Made by a program: the position numbers and the translations under genes. Below are positions 53,195 through 62,558 of a stretch of 64,000 nt of DNA, in pieces; within the stretch, counting starts at the first letter, position 1; each line of letters starts with the position of its first letter. Origin of the DNA: an uncultured Allomuricauda sp. (GTDB taxonomy: Bacteria > Bacteroidota > Bacteroidia > Flavobacteriales > Flavobacteriaceae); NCBI RefSeq assembly GCF_947499695.1, contig NZ_CANMPQ010000002.1, positions 372,001-436,000 on the forward strand. The letters are read 5' to 3'. The notes under the pieces were generated by a model. The model had not been told where the DNA came from. It did no database searches and saw only the letters and a list, made by a program, of their open reading frames with translations.

Positions 53195-54775
53195 TTAAGC
53201 TCTATATTTTCCTGAAAGATCTTTACAAACTGAAGTCAAAGTCTCGGTAACTTCATCGGTCAATTTTCCGGCCTTCAACGTATCCAAAATACCTCTGTGT
53301 TTGGCATTCATAAACTCGATGAAATCTCTTTCAAACTCCTTTATTTTATCAACAGGAACATCTCTCAACAAGTTTTTAGAACCGGCAAAGATAATGGCCA
53401 CCTGGTCTTCCACAGTAAATGGATCGTTCTGTGCTTGCTTCAAGATTTCCACGTTCCTACGTCCTTTTTCAATAACGTTCAGGGTAGCAGCATCCAAATC
53501 GGAACCGAATTTAGCAAACGCCTCCAATTCGCGGAATTGCGCTTGATCCAGTTTCAATGTACCTGCCACTTTTTTCATGGATTTAATCTGAGCAGACCCC
53601 CCAACACGTGATACAGAGATACCTACGTTAATCGCAGGACGTACACCTTGGTTGAATAAATCTTGCTCCAAGAAAATCTGTCCATCAGTAATCGAAATTA
53701 CGTTGGTTGGGATATACGCTGATACGTCACCCGCCTGTGTTTCAATAATAGGAAGTGCAGTTAACGATCCCCCACCTTTTACCATCGGCTTAAGGGAATC
53801 AGGTAAATCGTTCATGTTCTTTGCGATGTCATCATCGGCAATAACTTTTGCCGCACGCTCCAACAATCTTGAGTGCAAGTAGAAAACGTCACCTGGGTAA
53901 GCTTCACGACCTGGAGGTCTTCTCAAAAGAAGTGATACCTCACGATACGCAACCGCTTGTTTTGATAAATCATCATAGATAATCAAAGCTGGACGTCCTG
54001 TATCTCTAAAGTACTCTCCAATTGCAGCACCCGCGAAAGGAGCATATACTTGCATAGGAGCAGGGTCAGATGCATTGGCAGCAACAATTGTAGTATAAGC
54101 TAAAGCGCCTTTGTCTTCCAAAGTCTTGGCGATAGCCGCTACGGTAGATGCTTTTTGCCCTACAGCAACATAAATACAATACACTGGCTCACCAGCATCA
54201 AAAAATTCTTTTTGGTTTAAGATGGTATCGATACAAACGGTGGTTTTCCCTGTTTGACGGTCACCAATAACCAATTCACGCTGACCTCTACCAATTGGAA
54301 TCATGGCATCAACCGCCTTAATTCCTGTTTGCAATGGCTCATTCACCGGCTGACGGTAAATAACTCCAGGGGCTTTACGCTCCAATGGCATTTCATAAGT
54401 GTCGCCTGCTATCGGTCCTTTTCCATCGATTGGGTTACCCAAAGTATCAACCACACGGCCAACAATTCCTTCACCAACGTTGATAGATGCGATACGTTGT
54501 GTTCTTTTTACGGTTGCACCTTCCATAACTTCTTTGGATGGACCCAATAATACAACACCAACGTTATCTTCCTCTAGGTTCAAAACAATACCTTCCATAC
54601 CACCATCGAACTCCACAAGCTCACCATACTGAGCATTGGAAAGTCCGTACACACGGGCAATACCATCACCCACTTGCAATACGGTACCTACTTCATCCAA
54701 GGAAGCGGTAGCTTCAAAACCTGCTAATTGTTCTTTCAAAATTGCTGATACCTCAGCGGCTTTTACTCCTGCCAT
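53195..54775 (-). CDS. atpA: ATP synthase F1 alpha subunit
   Basis: The 526-residue subunit shows the Walker [10 protein letters not shown] near residue 170, [33 protein letters not shown] near 270, and the ATP-synthase signature [19 protein letters not shown] near 365. It alternates with beta in the catalytic head, but the beta gene (atpD) is not in this cluster. It is 2 bp after atpH and 13 bp before atpG. Confidence 0.98.
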   Translation of the reverse strand: MAGVKAAEVSAILKEQLAGFEATASLDEVGTVLQVGDGIARVYGLSNAQYGELVEFDGGMEGIVLNLEEDNVGVVLLGPSKEVMEGATVKRTQRIASINVGEGIVGRVVDTLGNPIDGKGPIAGDTYEMPLERKAPGVIYRQPVNEPLQTGIKAVDAMIPIGRGQRELVIGDRQTGKTTVCIDTILNQKEFFDAGEPVYCIYVAVGQKASTVAAIAKTLEDKGALAYTTIVAANASDPAPMQVYAPFAGAAIGEYFRDTGRPALIIYDDLSKQAVAYREVSLLLRRPPGREAYPGDVFYLHSRLLERAAKVIADDDIAKNMNDLPDSLKPMVKGGGSLTALPIIETQAGDVSAYIPTNVISITDGQIFLEQDLFNQGVRPAINVGISVSRVGGSAQIKSMKKVAGTLKLDQAQFRELEAFAKFGSDLDAATLNVIEKGRRNVEILKQAQNDPFTVEDQVAIIFAGSKNLLRDVPVDKIKEFERDFIEFMNAKHRGILDTLKAGKLTDEVTETLTSVCKDLSGKYRA

Positions 54776-54777
54776 TT

Positions 54778-55317
54778 TTATAGACTATTTGTAAATTCTC
54801 TTTTTAATCCGTTCAATTTGTTGGCAACACTGGCATCATATTGTAAATCGCCAACGCGAAGTACAAATCCTCCTATGATACTTTCATCAATCTTGTTTTC
54901 AAGGGTAACTTTGTTGCCTGTAATTTTGGTTACCTCGCTCAAAATCTTTTTCTCCAAATCAGCTGTTAAAGGGACTGCGGTAGTTACATAAGCAACATCC
55001 TCTCCTTTTAACTGTTCATGCAGAATTATATATTTAAAGGCCACCTCTTGCAATAAAGCAATTCGCTTGTTATCAGTTAAAGTTCTGATTAGGCCTTTGG
55101 TAATTTCGTTTGATTTCTTGAAAATCTGCTGCAAGGAATTTTTCTTTACCTCACCTTTAACTACTGGACTCTCCAAAAGATTCTGAAGCTCCGTGTTTTC
55201 GGAAATGGTTACTGAAATCTCCCGCATATCGTTTTCAACGGCATCCGCCGCTTTCTTTTCGATTGCGAAATCCAAGGTTGCTTTTGCGTAACGTATGGCT
55301 GCCCTGCTCTCGTTCAT
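54778..55317 (-). CDS. atpH: ATP synthase F1 delta subunit
   Basis: The 179-residue subunit has the delta/OSCP layout: [17 protein letters not shown] at the N-terminus, a helical bundle to about residue 105, and the C-terminal [47 protein letters not shown]. It ties the stator stalk to the alpha subunit. It lies 4 bp after atpF. Confidence 0.95.
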   Translation of the reverse strand: MNESRAAIRYAKATLDFAIEKKAADAVENDMREISVTISENTELQNLLESPVVKGEVKKNSLQQIFKKSNEITKGLIRTLTDNKRIALLQEVAFKYIILHEQLKGEDVAYVTTAVPLTADLEKKILSEVTKITGNKVTLENKIDESIIGGFVLRVGDLQYDASVANKLNGLKREFTNSL

Positions 55318-55321
55318 CTTC

Positions 55322-55822
55322 CTAATTCAATTTGATATCGCCCAACATATCTTGAACCAACTTTTGTTGTTTCTTTTTATCGGACAATTCTTCTTTGATT
55401 ACTTTTTCAGCAATGTCTACAGAAAGATTGGCCACCTGTGCCTTAATATCTGCAACAGCTGCTTTCTTTTCACTTTCAATCGTGGCTTGTGCCTGCTTTA
55501 CCAATTTATCACCTTCTACTTGTGCTTGTTCCTTGGCATCGGCAACAATCTTATCTTTGATTTCACGAGCCTCTTTTAACATTGCTTCACGTTCTGCTCT
55601 GGCTTCCTTCAACAACTTCTCGCTGTCGGCAGTAACATTCTGCATTTCTTTTTTGGCTTCTTCAGCAGCATCCAAAGCATTTTTAATGCCTTCTTCTCTA
55701 TCATTGATTGCTCCTAAGATTGGCTTCCAAGCAAACTTCCACAAAAGGAACAACAACAATCCAAACAATAATGTTTGCCAGAAAAACAGTCCTAACGAAA
55801 ACTCTTCTAATAACTTTGCCAT
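55322..55822 (-). CDS. atpF: ATP synthase F0 subunit b
   Basis: The 166-residue protein has one N-terminal membrane helix (LFFWQTLLFGLLLFLLWKF) and a long charged coiled coil (AAEEAKKEMQNVTADSEKLLKEARAER and onward) forming the peripheral stalk. The motif WKPILGAINDREEGI is typical. It lies between atpE (81 bp) and atpH (4 bp). Confidence 0.96.
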   Translation of the reverse strand: MAKLLEEFSLGLFFWQTLLFGLLLFLLWKFAWKPILGAINDREEGIKNALDAAEEAKKEMQNVTADSEKLLKEARAEREAMLKEAREIKDKIVADAKEQAQVEGDKLVKQAQATIESEKKAAVADIKAQVANLSVDIAEKVIKEELSDKKKQQKLVQDMLGDIKLN

Positions 55823-55903
55823 AATTCTTTTCTTGTTATATAAATTTTAAACTAGGCAAGGGCTGCAACCAACCGTTACAGCCATTTGCCTTAGATGTTT
55901 TGA

Positions 55904-56095
55904 TTACACTGCAAAAAGAGCAGCGAAACCAATACCTTCAATCAACGCTGCTGCAATCAACATCGCTGTTTGGATTTTTCCGTAAGCTTCAGGCTGACGG
56001 GCAATAGCCTCCATAGCAGAACCACCGATTCTACCAATACCAAGACCAACACCTATAACTACTAAACCTGCACCTACCATTACTGGAATTTCCAT
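55904..56095 (-). CDS. atpE: ATP synthase F0 subunit c
   Basis: The 63-residue hairpin has two membrane helices joined by the polar loop ARQPEAYGK. The ion-binding carboxylate is the Glu in AALIEGIGF. The residues after it are G-I-G rather than the S-T of sodium-binding rings, which points to protons. The short length is normal for Bacteroidetes. It is 70 bp after atpB. Confidence 0.96.
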   Translation of the reverse strand: MEIPVMVGAGLVVIGVGLGIGRIGGSAMEAIARQPEAYGKIQTAMLIAAALIEGIGFAALFAV

Positions 56096-56165
56096 ATCTA
56101 TCTAGTTTAAAAATTAAATGTTCAATATTTTAGATTCCCGCTTAAAAGGGAATTACTTTATTTTA

Positions 56166-57296
56166 TTAGTGGGCAACTTCTGCCTCGTGTTCATGGTCAT
56201 GCTCGTGTTCTTCAGAAGCAAATCCGAAGTACAACGCACTTAACATGGTGAAAATATAAGCTTGTAGCAAGGCTACTAATACTTCTATCAATGAAATTGC
56301 GAAGGCCAATCCGAATGACAATGGACTTCCCAACCAACTTTTAAAAATGAACATCAAACCAATCAAGCTCATCAATACAATGTGACCGGCTTGCATGTTT
56401 GCATACAAACGAATCAATAATGAGAATGGCTTGATAAATAATCCCAATACCTCAATCGGAACAAGGATAAGATATAATGGAATTTTACCGTACCAAGGCA
56501 GAGATTTTCCCAAAGGATCTATCTGGTGCATCCAATAATCCTTGGTTCCGGTAACATTGGTGATTACAAATGTCATTAGTGCCAAAGAAACTGTTATTGC
56601 AATGTTTCCAGTTACGTTTATCCCAAGAGGAGTCAATCCAAAAATGTTCAAGAACCAGATAAAGAAAAAGATGGTCAACAAGAAAGGCATATATTTCTTA
56701 TATCGCTTTTCTCCAATGTTGGGTCTTGCAATATCGTCACGAATATAGAGCACGATAGGCTCGAAGAAACGACCTGCTCCTGTTGGAATTCCATTGTTTT
56801 TCGCATAAGACTTAGCCAAGCTGGTAAATAACCAGAGCATCAATAAACCTGTTACGATGATCATGACCACATTCTTAGTGATTGAAAAATCCAAAGGCTT
56901 TACATTCGTAGCATGATGGTCTTCATCGTAATTGATGGTGCCTTCAGCATCCGTCTTATATATTTTGCTATGGTATAATTTGTAATAATTACCATCTACC
57001 TCTGCCAAAGTTTCACCGTGATGGAATTTTGACGATGAGAAAACCTTTAAACCATTGTCCCACAACATTACTGGCAACGGGAATCCAACATATTTGTGCT
57101 CTCCATTTTCCTTGGTGTAGGAAAACAATGAAAAGTCATGTGAATCCTGAAGGTGATGGGAGATGTATTCCTTGATTTCGGTCTTAAGATCTTTGCCGTG
57201 TCCATCGGCTTCGTTTTCTTTTTCACTTGCAAAAGTGAATTGACCTAGCAATAGTGCTGCTATAACGAGTATTCCTTTAAAAAAAGTTTTTTGCAT
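56166..57296 (-). CDS. atpB: ATP synthase F0 subunit a with long N-terminal extension
   Basis: The ATG at 57296 gives 376 residues (a TTG at 57305 is the alternative). An N-terminal signal (ILVIAALLLGQFTFAS) and about 110 residues with many His/Asp/Glu precede the usual membrane part, as in other Bacteroidetes. The proton-path arginine is in KPFSLLIRLYANMQAGH near 300. The C-terminus ends in EEHEHDHEHEAEVAH, a histidine-rich tail. It heads the atpBEFHAG run and has its own predicted promoter. Confidence 0.96.
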   Translation of the reverse strand: MQKTFFKGILVIAALLLGQFTFASEKENEADGHGKDLKTEIKEYISHHLQDSHDFSLFSYTKENGEHKYVGFPLPVMLWDNGLKVFSSSKFHHGETLAEVDGNYYKLYHSKIYKTDAEGTINYDEDHHATNVKPLDFSITKNVVMIIVTGLLMLWLFTSLAKSYAKNNGIPTGAGRFFEPIVLYIRDDIARPNIGEKRYKKYMPFLLTIFFFIWFLNIFGLTPLGINVTGNIAITVSLALMTFVITNVTGTKDYWMHQIDPLGKSLPWYGKIPLYLILVPIEVLGLFIKPFSLLIRLYANMQAGHIVLMSLIGLMFIFKSWLGSPLSFGLAFAISLIEVLVALLQAYIFTMLSALYFGFASEEHEHDHEHEAEVAH

Positions 57297-57330
57297 TTCG
57301 CTCAAAATATCGGTCTCTCAAAAATCGGTG

Positions 57331-57338
57331 CAAATGTA
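57331..57338 (-). promoter_or_regulatory. Predicted -7 box of the atpBEFHAG operon
   Basis: TACATTTG on the minus strand matches TAnnTTTG; the -33 region is a T tract. A start near 57326 gives a leader of about 30 nt. It lies just downstream of a terminator, so the core ATPase operon can be expressed apart from the genes before it. Confidence 0.5.
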
Positions 57339-57358
57339 ATTCTTTCTTACAAAGAAAA

Positions 57359-57376
57359 AAAAGCTTTCAAGCTTTT
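57359..57376 (-). terminator. Terminator between DUF6168 gene and atpB
   Basis: AAAAGCTT/AAGCTTTT hairpin with a T-rich tail on the minus strand, 26 bp after the DUF6168 stop. The stem is AT-rich, so termination may be partial. Confidence 0.6.
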
Positions 57377-57401
57377 ATTTTTGAGGATTTTGAGGGTCAA
57401 A

Positions 57402-57806
57402 TTATTTGGGGTCGTCTTCTAAATTTTTTAGCATTTTGGAGGTGTAAAATGTTTCTAAAAAAAGTGCAACCGCATAGGGAATGAAAAAGGCGCCAAATTC
57501 AAGGCCAGACATGTCGCCATCGCTTTTATAAGTTGGGTAAAAAAGGAGAAAGAAAAACAAAAATTTAAGTAAACTACCTCCCATAAATAAAAACCCAATC
57601 TGGTTTTTCAATTTTTGGCGAAACTTATACAGCAGTATAAAGATAATTGCCGCCAAAAGTCCATTAACCACATAGGAGCGTACAATCAAATTGTCGAACG
57701 TTGGCACGTCCATACTAGACAATACCAAAATGTGCAATCCGAAAGAAAGGAGTAATGAGATTCCTAAAAGCGAAATAAATTGGGTAGGAGAATTGAGCTT
57801 GGGCAT
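57402..57806 (-). CDS. DUF6168 family membrane protein
   Basis: The 134-residue protein has four hydrophobic segments (SLLGISLLLSFGLHILVLSS, VVNGLLAAIIFILLYKF, FLFMGGSLLKFLFFFLLFYPT, FGAFFIPYAVALFLETFY). Its place between atpZ and atpB in Flavobacteriaceae fits the family I recall as DUF6168. It may play an AtpI-like part in c-ring assembly, but this is inferred from position and size only. It overlaps atpZ by one base (TAATG). Confidence 0.75.
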   Translation of the reverse strand: MPKLNSPTQFISLLGISLLLSFGLHILVLSSMDVPTFDNLIVRSYVVNGLLAAIIFILLYKFRQKLKNQIGFLFMGGSLLKFLFFFLLFYPTYKSDGDMSGLEFGAFFIPYAVALFLETFYTSKMLKNLEDDPK

Positions 57807-58036
57807 TAATATTTAATTCGTTTAAGTTGTTGCAAAACTACCCAAATAGAAATTGCCACTCCTAGCAAAGTGGCAATTACCGTAAAAATGTTCTTTTCGT
57901 TTTGATAATGGATATCGAGCCATTTGCCCCCTTTTACAGCCAAGAAAATAATGGCGCCCATTTCAAAAGCAATGCCCGATAGCATTGCAGCATTCTTTAA
58001 ATTGTTTTTCTTTTTAGGAGACTTTTGCTGGCTCAT
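57806..58036 (-). CDS. atpZ: AtpZ/AtpI family ATP synthase accessory protein
   Basis: The ATG at 58036 gives 76 residues with a basic N-terminus and two membrane segments, including LSGIAFEMGAIIFLAVKGGKWLD, the AtpZ/AtpI signature. AtpZ/AtpI proteins aid assembly of F0 and may carry magnesium. It overlaps the bactofilin 3' end by 23 bp. Confidence 0.88.
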   Translation of the reverse strand: MSQQKSPKKKNNLKNAAMLSGIAFEMGAIIFLAVKGGKWLDIHYQNEKNIFTVIATLLGVAISIWVVLQQLKRIKY

Positions 58037-58448
58037 TTGTTTTTGTCGACTGAAGCTTTGGAGCGCTTGTGCTTGAAGCAGTTTCCACTCCTTTACCCAT
58101 AGTACAAGCTGCGTTAAATGTTGCTCCAGGTTCAACTGCCAATTTTGAAACACTTACAGTGCCTTCAATAATTGCTGAAGCTTTTAATGACAAAAGGTCC
58201 TTAACTGCCAATTCACCATTAAATTTTCCTTCAATATCAGCGTTGACGCATTCTACTTTTCCATTGATGTAGCCATCTTTACCAATAACTACTTTTCCTG
58301 AAGTTTTTACATTGCCTTCCAATTTGCCATCAATTCTAAAGTCGGCCTCGGAAGTAATGTTTCCTTTTATTTTCGTGTTCTTTTCAATTCTGTTGGGTTG
58401 TCCTCCAAATTCTGTCATAGGGCGAGGTTTTTTGTTGTCTGAAAACAT
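58014..58448 (-). CDS. Bactofilin
   Basis: The 144-residue protein has the DUF583 bactofilin core: NRIEKNTKIKGNITSEADFRIDGKLEGNVKTSGKVVIGKDGYINGKVECVNADIEGKFNG, a six-residue repeat beta-helix that self-assembles into filaments without nucleotide. In other bacteria bactofilins place cell-wall enzymes or stalks. It lies 6 bp after porW/sprE and overlaps atpZ. Confidence 0.93.
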   Translation of the reverse strand: MFSDNKKPRPMTEFGGQPNRIEKNTKIKGNITSEADFRIDGKLEGNVKTSGKVVIGKDGYINGKVECVNADIEGKFNGELAVKDLLSLKASAIIEGTVSVSKLAVEPGATFNAACTMGKGVETASSTSAPKLQSTKTNEPAKVS

Positions 58449-58454
58449 GGTGTT

Positions 58455-61001
58455 CTAGGGTTTTGGGGTTGAAATATGTTCTTTGTATGATTCTAAATTC
58501 TTGTGGACTTGAATGATTTTGTAATTGTTGGATAAAACTACAAAATTCTCATCTTTGATGCGGTAGTCCTTATTGTTTTTTATGAGTTCAGCGTAGCCTA
58601 ATGCAAAATCCCTTGACTTGAATCCGTGCACCACTACAAACTGGTCTTCTAAATTATATATGTCCTTGGAAACAATGTTCTTATAATTAAGATCTTTGAT
58701 AGAAGCCTCCAATTTTTCTTTCAGCTGTAAAGCTTTTTCGTTGTCCCTGATCTTTAACGGAAATACTACTTTCCAATTACCTTTTGCTCCGTCATCCAAA
58801 AAGACTTTTGACTCCAATTTGGGTAATTGATCGGCAACTATCTCTTCGGCTTTTTTTCCTTCAGAATTATTTGGATACGTCAAGGCGACATAGTTAAGTG
58901 CTTCCTTGAAAGGCTCAAAACCTTGAAGTCGGCCAATGGCGTTTGCCTTCAACATCTCAAATTTGGGTACAATTGGGTCTCCGGTAAATTTATTGATGTA
59001 TTCTTGGGATAATGTTATCACCTGAAGGTATTCTTGCTTTTCATATAATTTATAAAGTGCACCGTAACGGGCATCTGGACTGTCGGTATTTCCCTGAAGT
59101 ACAACTTGAGGGTTTAACAAGATTTCAGCATAACGAGTATCACCGTGATTGGAAATAATATCCCTTTTCATATTCTCTGCTAAAGGACTCCCAGTCTCCT
59201 CATAGATTTTATAGAGATTGTACTTTGATGGCAAGACCAATCTTTCTTCTGGGTTCTCTGCCAAAACTCTCTCAAGCTTTGCTGCAGCCAAAAGGTTATC
59301 CTTGAATTTTTCCTTGTAAATCAATCCCAATTGATAGTTGGCAAAGTTTCTTTCTCCTCCAAGACTGTCGATAACAGTAACATCAGTTGGCACCTGATCT
59401 AAATAAAAGTCAAGCGAGTACTTTTGGTCATCACCTGGTTCCGTATTCGAATCTTGACCTGTTACAATATCTTCACCTGTAGCTTCGGAAGGCAGTGCTC
59501 TAGCTTTATTACTCCAACGCCAGTCATCTTCCAGTTCACGATTTCCCCAACGGGTTTTAAAGTCGTTTTTGCCATATCCAAGACTTGTAATATTGTAGAA
59601 ATAGAATTTCCCCTTGTTTTCTTTTCCTCCCTTGGACTCAGCAAAGGCTGCAAATCCAGCTTTAGTTCTTTCCAATTCTTTTTGGGCCTCTTCTTCTTCT
59701 TGACGCTTCAACTCGGCAATATAGTCCTCAAAATAGGCTTTGCGTTCTGCCTCTGGCATTTCATAAAGCGTTATAACACTATCTGTATACTGAACAATAT
59801 CTTCATATTTGATAACGTCTTCGAGGTTATCCAACTTCTTCTTAATGTTCCGATATTTTTTTGTGTTCAAAACAAGGTTCGTCAAAGTGCTGTCATAATA
59901 AGCGCCTGCCGTTTTATACTCGTCCTTATCAAAATTGTAGTCGGCCAAACTTTGATAATTGAGCGCATTCAATTTGCGTTCCGCCTTGTTTTCAGCAAGT
60001 GATTTATTATAATAGGCTATTCCTAGGCTATCTGATTGATTGGCCATATGGTATTGCGCAATCTCTCGATAAATTTTATCTAAAAATGGACGGTTTTCAC
60101 GATTCTCTTCCAATTCGGTCAGGTACTCTAGCAACTCTTCCCGGTTGGTGTCAGTGATTGCAGTGTTTTGTATTTTTTTGAGGTGCGCATTGATCATATA
60201 TACTCTTGGTGACTTCCTGTTCAGGGCAATCACCTTATCAAAAGCATAGTTGGCACTGTCTTTATGCCCCAATTGGTTGTAGAGCTGACCTATTATGAAT
60301 AAGTATCTTCCTCTTTCCGGATTCTTTTTGGTATATGCCTGGGCAATCTTCAATTTTTGAATGGCGGTATCCTTTACTTTTAGATTGATATAGCATTGCG
60401 CCAGCACCGCACTGGCATCAGCATATTCCTGATCTTTTAATTGTTCGAACTTGAAAAGTCTGTAGAGGTTTTTGATAGCCAATTCTGGATTGTCCAAACG
60501 CATGTTTGTCTTTTCTCTCCATATAGTAGCTTCATTCAACTTATCACTTTCAACATATTTTCTGAGTACATAATTGAACGATTCCAATGCTGGAATGTAC
60601 CGCTGATCGAAGTAGCGTGCTTTCCCCAATAGCAAAAAGGCCTCATCGGTCTGAGGATTACGTTCCTCATCTTCAATGTCCATGCTATGCTTCTGGATGG
60701 CTTTTGTAGCCTTTTCTTCGGCAATAATAAAATTAGGGTTGTTGTTCTCCGAATCCAGTTTGATTTCCTCAGTAACCTCAAGACGTTCTACGGGTAAAGT
60801 TTCCCAAAAATCATCTCGATAACTTGAGTTCAGTTCCTCGCGTCCTTCTTCAAAGGCAATGTTGCCATTGTACAAAACATTGTACTTGGTTTTTAAGGCA
60901 TGCCAATTGCGGTTAATGAACTTGTCTTTTTTTACTGAACAAGCATTAAATACTAGCAATCCGACTATGGCGGAAATAACAAGTTTGATGTGAAGCTTCA
61001 A
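58455..61001 (-). CDS. sprE: PorW/SprE-like TPR lipoprotein (type IX secretion, gliding)
   Basis: The 848-residue product uses a TTG start, since no internal ATG precedes the signal (LVISAIVGLLVFNAC). The mature N-terminus KYNVLYNGNIAFEEGREELNSSYRDDFWETLPVERLEV is typical of PorW/SprE. It is followed by many TPR-like repeats (AFLLLGKARYFDQRYIPALESFNYVL, LFIIGQLYNQLGHKDSANYAFDKVI) and a C-terminal region of about 150 residues. PorW/SprE is needed for type IX secretion and gliding. It is first in a run with bactofilin and atpZ. Confidence 0.82.
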   Translation of the reverse strand: MKLHIKLVISAIVGLLVFNACSVKKDKFINRNWHALKTKYNVLYNGNIAFEEGREELNSSYRDDFWETLPVERLEVTEEIKLDSENNNPNFIIAEEKATKAIQKHSMDIEDEERNPQTDEAFLLLGKARYFDQRYIPALESFNYVLRKYVESDKLNEATIWREKTNMRLDNPELAIKNLYRLFKFEQLKDQEYADASAVLAQCYINLKVKDTAIQKLKIAQAYTKKNPERGRYLFIIGQLYNQLGHKDSANYAFDKVIALNRKSPRVYMINAHLKKIQNTAITDTNREELLEYLTELEENRENRPFLDKIYREIAQYHMANQSDSLGIAYYNKSLAENKAERKLNALNYQSLADYNFDKDEYKTAGAYYDSTLTNLVLNTKKYRNIKKKLDNLEDVIKYEDIVQYTDSVITLYEMPEAERKAYFEDYIAELKRQEEEEAQKELERTKAGFAAFAESKGGKENKGKFYFYNITSLGYGKNDFKTRWGNRELEDDWRWSNKARALPSEATGEDIVTGQDSNTEPGDDQKYSLDFYLDQVPTDVTVIDSLGGERNFANYQLGLIYKEKFKDNLLAAAKLERVLAENPEERLVLPSKYNLYKIYEETGSPLAENMKRDIISNHGDTRYAEILLNPQVVLQGNTDSPDARYGALYKLYEKQEYLQVITLSQEYINKFTGDPIVPKFEMLKANAIGRLQGFEPFKEALNYVALTYPNNSEGKKAEEIVADQLPKLESKVFLDDGAKGNWKVVFPLKIRDNEKALQLKEKLEASIKDLNYKNIVSKDIYNLEDQFVVVHGFKSRDFALGYAELIKNNKDYRIKDENFVVLSNNYKIIQVHKNLESYKEHISTPKP

Positions 61002-61116
61002 AATTATCGATAATCGTGTTTTACCTTAACTGAAAAACGTCCAGTTTATTATAAGGCTCATCGGTAAAATGCAATTATTTTTTGGAGCAATCAAAACATT
61101 AACAAACAAGCATGTT

Positions 61117-62130
61117 TTACCAAGCGCTAGGGCGTTCAAAACTTGCCCTGCTGCGGTTGTATTTGGATTTATATGCCACCGGTGATATTCCTGCGTACTT
61201 TTTGAACACTGTTCTAAAGGCTTTTTGATCAGCATAACCCACTTGGTACATGACCTCATTTACATTTTGCTCTGTGGATTCCAAGCTCCGTTTGGCCGCT
61301 TCAATCCTGACGCGCTGAATGTACTCCAATGGTGTATTTTGGGTGGCCTTTTTAAATCTTCGCACAAAATTTCGGCTGCTGATCGCATATTTTCTCGCCA
61401 ATCCTTCGACTGAAATTTTATCTCTTACATTGCTTTCAATAAACTTCTGCGCTTCTTTGATAGCGACATCATCGTGATCTTTCTGTCCTTGAAAAATGGC
61501 AAATTGATTTTGGTCAACCCGATCGATATCTATTTCAAAAAACTTGGAGATATAGATTGCTGTTCCTCTACCACAATATTTCTCTACAAGATGTAGCATA
61601 AGATTCAAAAAAGAAAATGCTCCTCCACTAGTATATATACCATCTTCTTCGGTGACAATCTTATTTGAAACCAGGTTTACTTTTGGGAACATTTTTCTAA
61701 AAAGTTCCATTCCAGCCCAATGCGTGGCACATTGCTTACCGTCAATCAGCCCGGTTTGGGCAAGCACAAAAGCCCCCATACACATGCTGGCCACCTCAGC
61801 ATTATGAATATTCCGCTGGTGCAATATCCAAGGAATAAAATCTTTGTTCTGATCTAAGTCTTCATCGAGCTTATCTGGTCTAAGTGCTGGAATAAGTACT
61901 AAATCCGTTTTTTCGATATCCGCAATCGTGCTATCACAATGAATGCTGAACAAGCCCTCATATAAAGAATAATCGTGTTCCAATCCTACTAAATGGATGT
62001 CAAAAAAATTATCATCCCGTGCTCCACTTTGTTTTAAAAACTGATTTACCGCCATTAGAACTTTAAACGGTCCTACCACATTGCTCAAAATAGCATTGCC
62101 CTTAGGCACCAAAATACTTACATGTTTCAT
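61117..62130 (-). CDS. GlxA-type AraC regulator with DJ-1/PfpI domain
   Basis: The ATG at 62130 gives 337 residues. The N-terminal half is a DJ-1/PfpI-like domain (VSILVPKGNAILSNVVGPF, LVLIPALRPD, ASMCMGAFVLAQTGLIDGKQCATHW), where the nucleophile-elbow cysteine is in SMCMGAF. The C-terminal half has two AraC helix-turn-helix units (VEGLARKYAISSRNFVRRFKKATQNTPLEYIQRVRIEAAKRSLE, then VGYADQKAFRTVFKKYAGISPVAYKSKY). The ligand is unknown. It is divergent from a small gene at 62241. Confidence 0.92.
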   Translation of the reverse strand: MKHVSILVPKGNAILSNVVGPFKVLMAVNQFLKQSGARDDNFFDIHLVGLEHDYSLYEGLFSIHCDSTIADIEKTDLVLIPALRPDKLDEDLDQNKDFIPWILHQRNIHNAEVASMCMGAFVLAQTGLIDGKQCATHWAGMELFRKMFPKVNLVSNKIVTEEDGIYTSGGAFSFLNLMLHLVEKYCGRGTAIYISKFFEIDIDRVDQNQFAIFQGQKDHDDVAIKEAQKFIESNVRDKISVEGLARKYAISSRNFVRRFKKATQNTPLEYIQRVRIEAAKRSLESTEQNVNEVMYQVGYADQKAFRTVFKKYAGISPVAYKSKYNRSRASFERPSAW

Positions 62131-62240
62131 AACCAACGCTTTTAGTGCTATAAATGTAATGGTAAAACTTGGCACATTCAACCCTTTAAAGTGTCTTATT
62201 TCCCCTTATTTCTGCTTTCCCTCTTTCGTAGTTTTGGGAC

Positions 62241-62555
62241 ATGGAGTTGGAAAAATTTATGGAGATCAGAGAATTGTTCTGTTTAAGACATCCTAATGTT
62301 ACGGAGGGAAAAATGATGAGTTCTCCTGCTATTCACTATAATAAAAAGGTGTTTGCTTTTTTTTCTCGGAAACAGAAAATGGTCTTTAAACTCGGAAAAG
62401 AGTATCCTTTGAATGAATTAAAAGCGGAAGCTTCAGAATTCAATCCCTTCAAGAACAAAAAGCCCCTTACTGGATGGTATGAAGTTGATTTTGACCATCA
62501 GGAAAAATGGGAAATGTTGACCAATATTGCTCTGGAAAAAATCAAAAAACAGTAG
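62241..62555 (+). CDS. Small protein resembling TfoX/YjbR-type domains
   Basis: The 104-residue protein has RELFCLRHPNVTEGKMMSSPAIHYNKKVFAFFSRKQKMVFKL and a late GWYEVDFDHQEKWEMLTNIALEKI. This matches the general pattern of TfoX N-terminal/YjbR-like proteins (a compact surface-binding domain), but only by eye. It is followed 3 bp later by the DUF2461 gene and divergent from the GlxA-type regulator. Confidence 0.6.
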   Translation: MELEKFMEIRELFCLRHPNVTEGKMMSSPAIHYNKKVFAFFSRKQKMVFKLGKEYPLNELKAEASEFNPFKNKKPLTGWYEVDFDHQEKWEMLTNIALEKIKKQ

Positions 62556-62558
62556 AAA

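Noticed and set aside
58037-58153. N-terminal extension of atpZ
   Set aside because: It overlaps the bactofilin frame, and the basic AtpZ start MSQQKS at 58036 is typical.
59424-60002. A 192-codon ORF antisense to porW/sprE
   Set aside because: It lies wholly inside a well-supported gene on the other strand, has no recognisable domain, and its composition mirrors the sense codons.
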